Source of the DNA: Chrysoporthe austroafricana
Lineage: Eukaryota; Ascomycota; Sordariomycetes; Diaporthales; Cryphonectriaceae
Assembly: GCA_001051155.2 (NCBI GenBank)
Contig: JYIP02000007.1
Span: 746,342-810,341 of the forward strand
Reading direction: 5' to 3'
Length of the DNA stretch: 64,000 bases
Below, piece after piece: positions 20,930 through 32,962 of this stretch (position 1 is the first letter of the stretch; each line of letters begins with the position of its first letter). Both the position numbers and the translations under genes were made by a program. The notes below the pieces were generated by a model. It worked only from the letters and a program-made list of their open reading frames with translations. It was not told the origin of the DNA and ran no database searches.

Positions 20930-23900
20930 TTAATGAACCGGTGCAGCAAGAAACGCATTGCCAGCACTGCCAATCTTGGCCTCACTCGCATCACCGAGTC
21001 TCTTCCTGGCCTCAGACAGGTCGCCGTAGCTTCGTTGCCGACTAAGCTGCAGGCTGCGCAGCATGTGGCTGGGCCTCTTCTTGAGCGCGGGCTGGCCGGG
21101 CTTAGTCTCCTCAGAGAGTGAGAACTCCCAGACTTGAGGCGCGATGAACGTGCCCATCGTGTCATTAGCCGGTGGCGCCGTCTTGCTCCACTTGGACGAG
21201 TCGCCATCGCCGAAATGCGCGTAGGCGTCAGAAGCCATGGGCGCAAACTCGGCAACAACATCGGTAGTAAGCTCGTTCATATCAACGTCCTCAGACTCGG
21301 GCCATCCAGCATTGCGAGCGTACACGCGGCGGACAAGCTCAAGCTGCTGCAGGGCCAGGGCAGCGGCGTTCTCCTCGTCGAAGTCCAGGAGTTCGCTCGC
21401 GGTGTCGTCGGCGTCGTCGGCGTTGCGGCCTGACACGTTGAGGTCGAGCAGCGCACGCAGGATCTCCTCGTGGACGTCGATAGCCTCTGCGTAGCGCTGA
21501 TCGGCAACGCATAGAGCAGACAGAAGGTTGTTCATATCCACAGTTGCGGCATCCAGAAGACCCCAAGTGCGGCGCAAGTTGTACGCAATCGACTCGGCCA
21601 GGGAAATGGCAGCGTCGCGCTTGCCGCGGATGAACAACACCTCGATGAGGCGACGGCCAAGCGCAATGACGGTGACCGCCGACCAGGAAGATTGGATGAC
21701 ACGGGAGTTCCAGAGCTGGGTGAGGAGCCATTCGAGATCCTCGTAGTTCTTCTGTTGACCCATGAGGCGCACCAGACTGTTGAGCTCGGATGCCTGGAGT
21801 TGCACAAGATCGATGTTCATCGTCTTGCAGGCATTGAGGGTCTCGCGGAGGATAGTCTTGGAAAGTTCCAGCATGCGGCTCTGCATGAGGGCGTCGGCAG
21901 CCTTGGTAGACCTGACACCGAGACCGGCCAGGTACAGCGACAGCTTGAAGGCGAATGGAATAGTCTGGGCGTTCTTGAAGCCGTTCTGGTGGGCCATGAA
22001 CTGGTACCACGCGGTGGCCAGGTCGACAGCCTGAGCATAGCTATCCGCATGAAGAAGAGCATAAACTCTCGACGTGATAGCAGTGCAGGTGATATAAATG
22101 AGGTTGTCTTCGTGCAGGTTCTGCTGGCCAAGCTCCTTGATGATAGCAATCAGGAACGCACGGGTAACAAGTGTCTCAGTCTTGAAGGCGGCACCGAACT
22201 TCTCCATGAAGAGCTTGTACAGAGACTCCTCCACAGCAATGAGCTGCTCAATATGGCGCTCGTCATCATTCTTGAGGAAGACGTACAGACGAGCGCCGTC
22301 AAACAGCTTCTGCTCGACAGACAGCTCCTTGCTAGCCATGCTCAAGCTGTAGCGGTCGTAAAGGATGCCCTCAGTGAGGAGGTCTGTCATGATGTCGGAG
22401 AAAGTGACCTTGATGACCTTCTTGTCGGTGCTCATCTTAGCAGACTCGGCTTCGGAGGTACGGAGAGTCTCCTCGAAGGAGGCAATGAAGACCATCGAGC
22501 GACGGTCAATGTTGTCGGTCAGCTTGATATTGGCCGCCTTCTCGATATCAGCCGCACCAGCGATCTTGCCACGCGCAACAACGTGGAAGCGTAGCTGCTT
22601 CAGCAGAGCCCAAGCCTGGGCGGAGTAGCCACAAGACAGGTAAGTCTTGGCGAGAGTGACACCACTCTCGTGCAGCTTGGTTGAGTCAACATTGGCGGTC
22701 CCAGCAACGCAGGACTCGGACAGAACCTCGACGACAGATGTGTCAAGCTTCTCCTGGGCCTGCTTGCGAACCTCGGCCTTGTCGGAATGAGCCCAGACGC
22801 CGACAAGGGAAGCCAGGCTGGCCAGAGTGGCTTTGTGGGCAACGCCATGCTCCTTCTTGTTGATCTCCAGCTGCTCCTTCCAGAGAGCCTCAGCTTTCTG
22901 GGCAGACTCAGCGCTCACGACCGCCCTGGCGGCAACGGCGGCACCGGCGGCACCTGCGGCCCCAGCGACAGCAGCGGCCGAGGCGGCGACTGTGGTCTGC
23001 TTGCTGTACAAGCCGGCCAGATGCCGCTTGGCAGAGGCGAGCAGAGAAGACTGGAAGGCTGACAACTTGACATCGACAGCCTTGCCGCCCTCAGCCGCAG
23101 CGGTTTTCTGCTTCTCGGACGTAACAATGATCTCCTCGCAGATCTTGACGGCCTCCTGCTGGTGCTTTACATCGGGGCACTTGCGAGAAATGGCGACCAA
23201 AGCCATTGACGCCGACATAGTGATGTCAGACTGAGGACCGTAGACCTTTGCGCAGGTGTCGCGGTACTGGACGGCGACTGTGCGAACCTCCTCAATAGGG
23301 ACCTTGAGGTGAGTCTGAAGGACGGTGATGTATCGCTTGTAGATGGTCTGCACCAGCTCCTGAGACATATTGTACTCCTTGGCGCGCTGAGTGAAGGTGA
23401 GCCAGAGGGAGGCATAGATGGGACGAAGCTCGGCCCAGCGCTTCTGCTCATAGTAGATCTTGGTCAGGGCAAGAGCAGCAGGGAGGGTGTCCTTGCTGAT
23501 AACACCATCTGCGGTCTTGTCCGCCTTCACCAGCTCGAGGTAGTAGGTGTCAGCCCCCTTCAAGCGGTACTGCACGCACAGATCACCCATAATGTAGAGC
23601 GTCTTGATGGTGAGCGCATTGCGAGAGCCCAAAGACGTCCTGTACCCCTCGAGGAGTTGCTGGTAGACAGCGAGGACCTTGTTCCACTGCTGAGTCTTCT
23701 TGTGGTATTCAATGACTTGACCGGCAGACTCGGTCACAAACTCGTCCTGAATCTTCAGGCCAGAGCGCAGCGATGCCTCGAAGATAGCAGCGTACATCTT
23801 CTCAGCCTGCTCGGTCTGGTTAGACTCAGCGTATGCCAGGGCAAGGCGCCGCGTGAACTTGATGGCCTCGACGCGGTAAGCCTTCGGGAAGCCGTACTTG

Positions 23901-26900
23901 GCGTTGCTGCCGAGCTCGGGCCATATCTGTTTGAGCAATTGAGAGCAGACTTCGATACACTCTGTCCACTTCTTCTTGCTGACGTAGAAGCTGGACAAGG
24001 TCTCGCACGTCTGGATCTGGCTCTCGATAGTGACGACCTCAACCTCCTTGGCCTTGGTCGCTCCCTTAGCACCTGAAGCAGGAGCAGGCGCAGTAATTGC
24101 AGCCTTAACAACCTCATCCAAAATGGCATCTGCCTCATCGTCATCAACGTCCAGGACATCCTCTTCAACATCAAGGTCTGTCTCGTGAGAAACGTCGATA
24201 ACAACGCCGCCCTTGGCGACGGCAGCTTCCTTGGCCTTGACAGCCTCGGCCTGCTTCTTCTCAGTCTTCTCCTGGACAGCGCCCATAAGCGCAACAGCGG
24301 TGCCGACAGCCGCGGCGGAGTTCTGCTGACCAGAGCCCTTGAAGTAGCCCCAAACAGACTTGAAGACGGCAATGGCAGTGTCCAGAATACCCATGGACTT
24401 CAGCTCTTCACCGACCTCGTTCAGCTGCTTGACGACAGCCTCAGACTTGTGCTCCGTCATTTGCTGGTAGTCGAGCCAGACACCGTGGAGAATGTTCTGA
24501 GCCTCAGCCTCCCGGCCCTGACGACGCAGGAAGCGAGCGTAGGCAATGCTGATCTGGATCTTGCGCTCATGCGCCTCGGCAATTGTGGCAGCGGTAGCCG
24601 TGGCTGTAACAGAGCTGCGGCAGTATTCCGTCAAGCCACGCCACAGGGTGATGTACAACTCCTCAGCGTGAGTGAAGTCCTTCTTCTTCTCGTAGGTATC
24701 CGCCATACGCAGAGTTATCTCCACGCGACGGATGTCGAAAATCTCTAGTGTCCTTTGCGCGGTCTCGAAAACCGGCTTTTGGTACACTACAATTTCCTCG
24801 TGCTTGGCCTCCTTATACAGAACAGTCTGGAGTTTCTCGGCAGCCTTAGTAGCCTCAGCCGAGAATTGACCGTTTTGAGCAATGGAAGTCTTGTAAACCT
24901 CCCGATAGACATTCTCAGCCTTATCGTTTTCTTTGATGCTGGTGTACAATTCCGCAAGCTCGTTGGTGTATTTGGAAGCCACAGCGCTGTTGGCCCCACC
25001 GGAACGCTGCTTCTCGGTGTCGATGACATACTTGAGCAGCTCCTCGCGCTGAGTTACAGCCTCATCACGAACAGTGGCCTTCTCCTTGATAGAGGCCGAC
25101 GTGTCGAGGGCAGCTGTAGCCAGAGACAGTGCCAAGTCATTCTTACGTCCGAGGACATTCTGTCCGATCTTGGACGCCTTGTAGAAGTACTTGCTAGCCT
25201 CAGCAGGGGCAGAAATCTTCTTCAAGGATTGCGCGACGTTGATGCAGCCCTGCAGCACACACTGAGCGTTCTCACCCAGAGCCTGCTGGCGGACGGTAAG
25301 GGCCAGGATGTGAGAAGAGCTAGTATCGGTTGCGAGGGTCTGCTTATCCCAGCACTTCTGCTCGAGGCGGGCAAGTAGAGTAGAGTTGGGGAAAACGCCC
25401 TTCAGCTCGCCTGTGACAAGAGCCGGCTGGATCTGGCCGTTGACGTAGAAGCTGGACTTCTTGAAGTGCGAGAGCCAGTTGCGAGTGGTGTACTCCAGAA
25501 GAGGGTGTGTCTTGAACAAGGAATCCACCTCGCGAGAGTGGACCTTGTCCAGGCTGCTGTCGACATTGCGAGTGACGCAAGTCTTGACATACAGAAGCAG
25601 ACGAGCGGTCAAGTCCTTGTTGGCCTCAGCCAGAGGAAGGATAGCACTCTCAGTGTCCTTGGTCTCCTTCTTGCTGAGTTCAAGGAGATAAAGCCGAATG
25701 GCCTCGTTGCGGAATCGCACATTCTTGTCTTCGATAATGACAAGGGATCCACAGGACTTCTTGATGTCCTCGACTATGTCGGTCGATCGAGGCCTGTGGA
25801 CAGCCTTCTGAGTGTCGAGCTCGAGCAGGGTCTGGATCTCAACGGTGGAAAGAGGCCGCTTAGCGGCCAGCAACCAGCTAATGATCAGACGGGCATCACC
25901 CTTGAGGGAGATGTTGCTGACGTGCCTAGCCAACAGTTCATTGGTGGTGCCAGGCAGTTCCTTGATGGTAGCTGTGACCTCGGTCACGTTCTTAGCCTTA
26001 GCCAACAACTGCAGCGACATATCAGCCCAGGTGAGGGAGCCCTTGCTGCGCTGAACGATCTGCTCGGAGACCTCCTCGATCTCCTGCTTGTTGCCGAGAT
26101 TCCGGCGGATCAACCAGGCGCGGGCCATGTGCCTGACATCAGCAGCGGTGCGCTGGGGTGTCATGGCGACCTGGCGCGTAGGCTTGGGCCATGGCTTGGA
26201 GAGGGGCCGGGTCAGGATGATGACCCGAACGTTGTGCTTGTTCTTGTTGGCGATGTCGTATAGATGCTCAAAAGCGCGGAGCTTGGCAGCATCATCGCCC
26301 TCAAGAGCGTCGAGGCCATCAATGACCAGAACAACGTTTTCCAGTCCTTGGAGCGCAGTGTCCAAGCTGTACCAGAGGGCGTCCTCGGCGTCCTCGGCGT
26401 TGTTGGTGTTGGAGCCGAGCTCCGTCACATTGGCCAGGCATCGGAACAGTGTGGTGTTGCCGACGTTCTGCTCGAGCAACTGCAGGAGCAGTGACTTGAC
26501 GAGGGCAATCTGTGTGGCCTGGGCGGGAACCTGGCTATCCACAGAGGCCTGGATAGCCTGGTAGTCGTAGTGCGCGACACGGCGCTGGAGCCTCTCGAGG
26601 ATCCAGCCGAAGAGATAGCTCTTGCCGGCGCCAGCCTCGGCAGTGATGGTCAGCACCTTGTCCTTGCTGCGAGCAAAGTCGACGAGAGGCCGCTCAAGCC
26701 ATTCGCAGGTGAACTCGGCACGGGGAGTGCGAGTGGTGCGGCGGCCCGTCACCAGAGCCTGAAGCATGCGGTCCTGGGGCAGAAGCCATTGCCGGATGCT
26801 CTCAATGGAGACGTGAACGTCTGTCGTGTGAATTGTGGGTCAGCACTTGACAACGGCAACCAACAAAGGATGGACCCTGAAGTGAGGACGGGAAGGATGG

Positions 26901-28451
26901 TGAGAGCGGGCTATGGAGCAGGGGTGGTGCATGAAGGGGGGTGGTATCGGCTGACTAAGCCCGGCGCCAGTGTCGAGACGTCAACTCTCCACGGTTGTGT
27001 GCAGTGCTTGTCGTCACTTACCACTAATCTCAGATGAGTTCTCAAGCTGCCACGTCCACATCAACTCGGCAATGCGGTCCTTGTGGCTGACGAAGGACTC
27101 CATGCGACCACCAAAGGTCAGGTTGAAGTCGACGGTGACGCTGGTGGTAGACATTGCGTACGAGGACTTTCGGTAGACCAGTGCTATTTCGACCGACAGT
27201 CCAAGCATATCGGCCAGCGACAGGCTGAGGTACCTCCGGGCCTCGGAGATGGACACGAGGAGGCTGATGTTACGCTCATAAAAGTCGAACACGAGGCCAT
27301 ACTCGTGGAACAGACCAAAGGCCCGTTCTAGAGCCTCACCGTTCTGGGGACCAAGCTGCGAGGACGCGTTAGCTGGGCTGCGCTGTTCATGCGTATCCAC
27401 ATGCAGGGTCTCTGCATGCCCCATCATACGATGAGTCCGGGGTCACAAAAAAGAAAGTTCTGTACTCACAAGGAGGAGAAGCTGGAGAGATGCCAGGATC
27501 AGCTCGACCGCCTCCTTGGATGACGGGATGAAGCCATCATCGGTGACCTCGAACAGAGACAGCTTCTTGGCGAAGTCCTCGGCTTGCTTGAGGATCTTGT
27601 CCCAGCGGCTGCCCCTCGCAGGCATGCGCTTCAGACGCTCACCAGCAATGAAGCCAAATAGGTCCTCGCTCGAGACACCCGCCGCCAGTCCCTCCTCTTT
27701 GCTTCCCTTGAGCTCGGCTCGAAGCTTCGCTCGGAAGGTTGTCACGGCATCTGTAACGATGTGATTGCCCCGGGGAGCGAGCGATCTGCGGTTCGCGCTG
27801 TCGCGCGAGGGTGCTGGGCTGGGGGATGCGGCCCGGCTCATGATAGCAGACTTGGCCCTGTCGAGGATGCTGCTCCTGTTGTTGTTGTGGCTGTCCTCTG
27901 CTGCAATGGTAGAGTCGGACCCTGTCGAGGAGGCGGAGACACTGCGCTCCTGGTGGATCTGTCGAGACATTTGGGGCTTGACGATGTCCCTGGAGACAAT
28001 AGAGGGAGCGTCGGTGGTGGTGATTATTCGAGGAATATTATTATGTGGCTCGACAGAGGGGGACCGTGAGGAGGTGGCGGAGGACTTGTCCGCCTTGGTC
28101 CTCTTGAGGTGGTTGAACAAGGACATGTCAAGAGACTTGAGGGAATCGCGCGAGGGAAGGTGCTTGAGGGTGCCTTGAGCGGACGAATTACTCGAGAGGC
28201 TGCTAACTGTTGCCGAGAAACGCGAGTGTTGTCAGCCCACGAACATGAAGCGCATGCAGGCATATATGGGGACTGTAAACGTGTCCCAATGGGCTGTGTC
28301 CGCAACCGCACTTACCGTCGTCTTCGGGCCTGAGGCCAATTGCTCCTAAGGCCTCGCCGAGACCCTTTTTAACCTTGCTCTCCTTCTTTTTGCCACGCAA
28401 TGAGAAAAAATGGTGGTGATGAGACGCCTCTTTCGAATCTTTTCGCGCCAT
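20930..28451 (-). CDS. Giant STAND protein B: helical N-terminal domain, NACHT-like NTPase, long TPR-like array
   Basis: Predicted exons on the minus strand are 28316-28451, 27470-28206, 27022-27355 and 20930-26820, giving about 2365 aa with all phases kept. The N-terminus is basic and His/Ser-rich. A helical DUF7708-like region at about 190-400 matches protein A, including the same exon boundary before LGPQNGEALERAF (LGHENAAALDTAF in A). Walker A is EAGAGKS near residue 465 and Walker B LVIDGLDALEG near 568. The rest is a very long TPR-like array. It is interrupted by an acidic stretch (about 24120-24190) and an Ala-rich stretch (about 22900-22995). The C-terminal third aligns block by block with protein A (for example IQSSWSAVTVIALGRRLI versus GQSKWGHNVMLALGTRLV). 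The start is the first in-frame ATG (28451). The gene points towards paralog A. An immunity or incompatibility role is inference. Confidence 0.85.
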
Positions 28452-30710
28452 CCTCTTGATCAAAGCTCCCGGTGTGGATCTCAAACCCTCACCGCTTCTG
28501 TCCGGAATAGGCAATGGAGAATTTAGGGAGTGGATTCAGGCCAGGGGCGCTGGTCGCAGTACGAGTCGCGATACGAAAAGAATGGTGAGACAGGTCAAAC
28601 GATTGAACGAAGTGGAATCGCCTTTAGCTGTAGTGCCCTCCTCTTCGAGGTCCTGGAACCCATCATGATATTTATCTTCAGGTCGTGATGGACCCGTGCT
28701 CGTATATCCACCCCCGGGCCACCAGCTTCTTCCCCGCCGCCCTTTGTATAATTTCCCCCTGATCCGAATCCCACAAGATGTCCTGAGCTTCGATTGAGCT
28801 TGAATCATACGCGAGGACAATCTGACAGAACCGCACACCGCATCAATGAAGATCTCGGACGAAGACTGTCACTGATGTTCACCGAATAGCCAGCCCATCG
28901 GTGTACCGGGATCCCCTCAACACGCATGCTTGCAACCTTTCCGTCGAAGCCATTGAGGTCCACTCAAGGGTCTAGATGTGGAGATTCTAGAACGTGTTCC
29001 GGATGCGCTGTGGGGATAGAGACAGGCATTCAATTGATCAAGGATGACCTTGATACGGAGAGACCCTTGCTGTGCCGTCTCAGGGGCCAGTCCTTCTCCG
29101 GATTTCTCACATCTCTGCACAAACTCCGTCCCTACTATTATGTAGAATCGGCCAGAAGTACTAGTAGAGTGAGCGCCTGGCTGAGGAAATCAACAGCCCG
29201 ACAGAGCTGCATACTAATTACCTATCAGATATCAATGTTGCCAGCTGCACTCCATATTGCGCCTTGGAGCGTGCAAAATTTTTTTCTGGTCTACTGAGTG
29301 CTGTGGTAGACGTGGCGTGCCAAACCCGAACTCTATAATTTCGCGGCTGATGGAGAAAGATGATAAGCCCACATGCCAGCCTATCGCTTGTGGGCTTCCA
29401 GCAGCTGCGCCGTCGCGCCACATGGCATGCGCATGCATACGTGCGTTTCATGGCCCCACCGACTATTCCCGGCAGCGAACTTTCAGCTCTACACGAACTC
29501 CTCTGCGACACGGAGAAGCAGAGAAAGGGTCGATCGGCTTCCAGCCCCTAGACCGCAAAGCTGCGGTGATCCAGGCACCGCTGCAAACCGCATTTCTAAT
29601 TTCAGTCAGGCTTGGTGCAGCGGCGATGCCGGGCCCCAGCATTGGCGGCCAGTGAACAAGATCCCTTTCGTGGCGCGTCCGCAGCAAGCCCAGAGACGCG
29701 AGTTTCTTCGCGGCTTCCGCTGGTCCATGACGGAGAAAGGCAGAGTATCGAGGCTGTGGGTATTCGGCCGAAAGGCCGATCGATAAGCTTGTCGATCACC
29801 ACTCTTCTCAATTGAGTCCGGTACACTGTGCCTGACGTCCGAAGTGTGTTCTCTTGACCTCGCTAGGCCTCTGTGGGGCTCCAGATTCAATGTGCTGGGC
29901 GTAAATCTGACGAGGTTAAAAAATGTATTGCAGCTTTCTTTACAGCAGTTACAGATTCGCTCATCTTCACTATGGAGTTCGAAAACAGGCATTGCTTAAT
30001 TGATCAAGTCTATACGTCAATTTTGGACATCGTTAAACATAAAATGTGTTCCAATAAGCAGGGTAGCTTTGCTATAATTAGTTCACATGCTCCAAAAGAG
30101 GTCGTTCAAGCTTTCGCTATTGAAGCCGTTTACGATGAATTACACTCAGCAGACTTACGAAGGTCCTCCAGCCGCTAGCAGAGTCGCTACCGCTAATTGA
30201 CGAGGTTTCCTATATTCATAACGTGCTTGGTCAAGGTTTCGATTTTATATATTCATGTATCTTTCTTTACTCCTACTCCGCGCTTTTTTCGATACCCTTT
30301 TGAACCCTCTTTAGATGGTTTTCATTGTTTTGTAACGGGCTATGCATACACACAAAATCTTCATTACTTCTTCATTGCTTTGACGCTTAGCAGAAGTTCA
30401 GAGACATTGACGTTATTAAAACCAGCAACCATGCATAGTGGATCCAAGCCGCGGTATCCTTTCCCGTAAGTATCAGTTCTCTGATAATATATGAAGACAG
30501 GAGCGTGAAATCTCTCGTCAGTAGCAGCAACGTAAGGTAGTCGCTTTCGCTATTGATTTTGGTATAGTTACTATAAATCAATATGATGTTGAACACCATA
30601 GAAGGCTTACTGCATCGTGGTGTTTGGTCTAGATGTTGGTATCTTGAACTTGCCAATAGCAGCAGCGGCGCGGAGCCAGTCTTGTTGCGAGCACCTATAC
30701 TTGCGCCCCT
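28452..30710. other. Intergenic and unassigned region upstream of STAND gene B
   Basis: The first part (28452-29850) is of ordinary composition and must contain the STAND B promoter. From about 29850 the base composition becomes clearly AT-richer. One plus-strand frame (ATG at 29972, ending 30178) gives about 68 residues with a plausible protein look but no family I recognise. No RNA gene was recognised. Confidence 0.5.
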
Positions 30711-31660
30711 CTACAGTGAGAATTTGACCTGCGTTGTGTGCGCTGCGGCATGCAGCGGAGTCCACTGGAGCCCGGCGTGAAGCGCATTATTATTCGCGCC
30801 CGTCTCCAGTACCTGCATAACCTCAATCCCTGAAGTCAGGTCGATACCACTGTCATCAAGAACCACTGGGAAGCTAGCGGCACAGTCTACTCCATCACCG
30901 CCTTCCAAGGTTATTCCCTTCAATATGACATCACAATCTCGCAATTCCCCGCCCGTGCTGCAAGATGAAGGAGACATCTATTCCTACAAGCTGACTTATC
31001 ATTAATATCAGCTCCGTTCTCAACCAGGTGACCGGATCTTTCGGTAGGCCCGTTGATTAGTGCGGCGTTCACCTCCACTTTCCTGGATTCGGAAGCTGTT
31101 TGGACAAGTACGGAGACCGCTTCCTTAAATCCACCCCATATGTGAGGAATAGTTCAACACCCTAGAACTTCGGCATCAGCATTGAATAAAGCGCTATGTC
31201 TTTGGCTCTCCTCTCGCTCCGCGAAGCATGCGCAAGATGTTTGATCCGGCCGCCAAAACGTAATAAATCAGCGTTCGACCAGCTGAGTTCTTGTTATGAG
31301 CAATAGCAGTGTCATGATTCAGGAGTATATGCAGGAAGTCTCCATGGTTACTTTTGACAGCAGAGTGGAGGGCGATTCCTCCTCGAATGTCCTTGGCTCT
31401 GACATTTCCTCGGCGCTGCAAAAGCCAACGCATCACATTAGGTTTGCCGTGGGCAGCATATTGTAAAGGATTTACATCTTCGGTATTTTCACACTCGTAT
31501 ATTCTAAAAATTTTCTGACGGCATTGACAGCATTGTTTGACTGAGCTATTTCATGCTGAGTACTTGGCGGTAATTGCGATCAGCACTTTGTGGTCGCTGT
31601 CGACAATGTTCAGATCCGCGACAACATTTGCTTACGAGTATTTGCAAGCCGCCATAATCA
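30711..31660 (-). pseudogene. Decayed ankyrin-repeat gene fragment
   Basis: Minus-strand frames contain several ankyrin-repeat pieces in different frames. These include PLQYAAHGKPNVMRWLLQRR followed by ALHSAV (around 31380-31470), LVENGADIND with LLHLAARAGNCEIV (around 30935-31030), and VLETGANNNALHAGLQ with TPLHAAAH (around 30740-30820). TAA and TGA stops and frame changes separate them, for example a TAA just upstream of an ANVVADLN segment near 31630. No single splice pattern joins them. Ankyrin arrays in fungi are often the sensor end of STAND proteins, but no NTPase domain is visible here. The region is AT-richer than the flanking DNA. Confidence 0.6.
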
Positions 31661-32962
31661 GACGATAGGGAGTTGTCATCAGTGACGCGTATCAAAGATG
31701 ACTGCAAGGGATTGCTGGCCGGGTTGGTCACGAAGGTGGAAGCTTGGGGCAACGACCTCGTATAGGCGAATATCGGCACTTCGTCTAATTGGCTGGGTTG
31801 GAATAGGCACAAGCGTCACGAGGTAATGAGTTAAGCGGTCTGAGCCATGCTAGAAGATTTTGAAAGCGAAACCAAAACTCACATAGTCGTTGTCACTTGG
31901 AAGGTTGGCCCGTTCCTGATTTAGTAGCCTACAAGGGTCTTGTAGACCTTGACTGACTCTCCGTCATGGCCAAGTAGCCGATGTTACGTCGACGAGCACC
32001 TCTGGTAGCCCCACTAATAGCTGTCGTCTCGTATTTACTCGCTTGCATCAGTCAGGCGCTTGGACTGGATTAACTGCGTTCTGGAGATTCGTTGTACAAA
32101 GTAGACTTAGCTATCTTGGTTCTCAGCGACTGGAATAGGAATGTTGAACTGGAGTAGCAGAAATGAAGGCCAAAGTTTTTTTAAGGGCCCCGTAGATAAT
32201 CTGACTGAGGGCGAGGATCAAGTACTAGACGTGGTCAATTGATCCTTCACCGTAGGGTTATAATGCTCGACCGGAGTCCCGAAGCTTGGCACGTCAAAGG
32301 ATATGGGACAGCAGACGCAACGTGCGATCTCTTGAAGTACATGGTTGCTTATAGCCATTTGGCAAATCTCCTGATCGAGAGACAGTATGGCGTACAATGT
32401 CGACTTCAGGGAGGGATCGAAGTTTGAGACACGTGTACACCTCTTTACAACGAGGGACCCCCCTCTGCTACGGACAAATAAAACATCGATCTCCGTCGCA
32501 ATCTGACGCATAGTGTATACCTGCCTCAGACGAAGAGCAGCAATTTGATGTGTCACGCCTGCTCACTCAAAACTAGACCCGGTCCACTATGTCACTGAAC
32601 TATTATAGGTCTATGAAGAATTCTCAACGCACTTCTTTCATTCTCAGACTGTTCGTGAGGCTGTGGTCTTGTCAGATCTTTGACTTCAGCATTGACTATG
32701 ATATTGGATTAATTATCCCTTGTCGTTAGGATTAGACAGACTCTCCTGAAGCGAATAGTGCAGGCCTCAACCACACTCCTGCTGTGTCACTACATCAACT
32801 CTGCACTTGGCGTACAGATTTCGAAATGGGAGCAAGAGCAATGTGATATCATAGACTCATTGCATGTATGGTTAATACCGATGTTTAATTATCAAATCGA
32901 TTTGGGTATTTGCAAATCCACTATTAATAAATTCATGAGGAAATGCTGATTAGCAGCTGTCA
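31661..32962. other. AT-rich gap, no gene recognised
   Basis: Several minus-strand short frames (31546-31812, 32218-32556) could be further remnants of the ankyrin gene or its N-terminus, but I see no diagnostic motif. Stops are frequent in all frames. The stretch also covers the 3' side of the Zn2Cys6 factor gene. Confidence 0.45.

Noticed and set aside
20665..21261. Minus-strand frame of 198 codons running past the stop of STAND gene B and ending in a hydrophobic segment
   Set aside because: The first two thirds overlap the real STAND frame out of register; no convincing splice connects the gene to the hydrophobic end.
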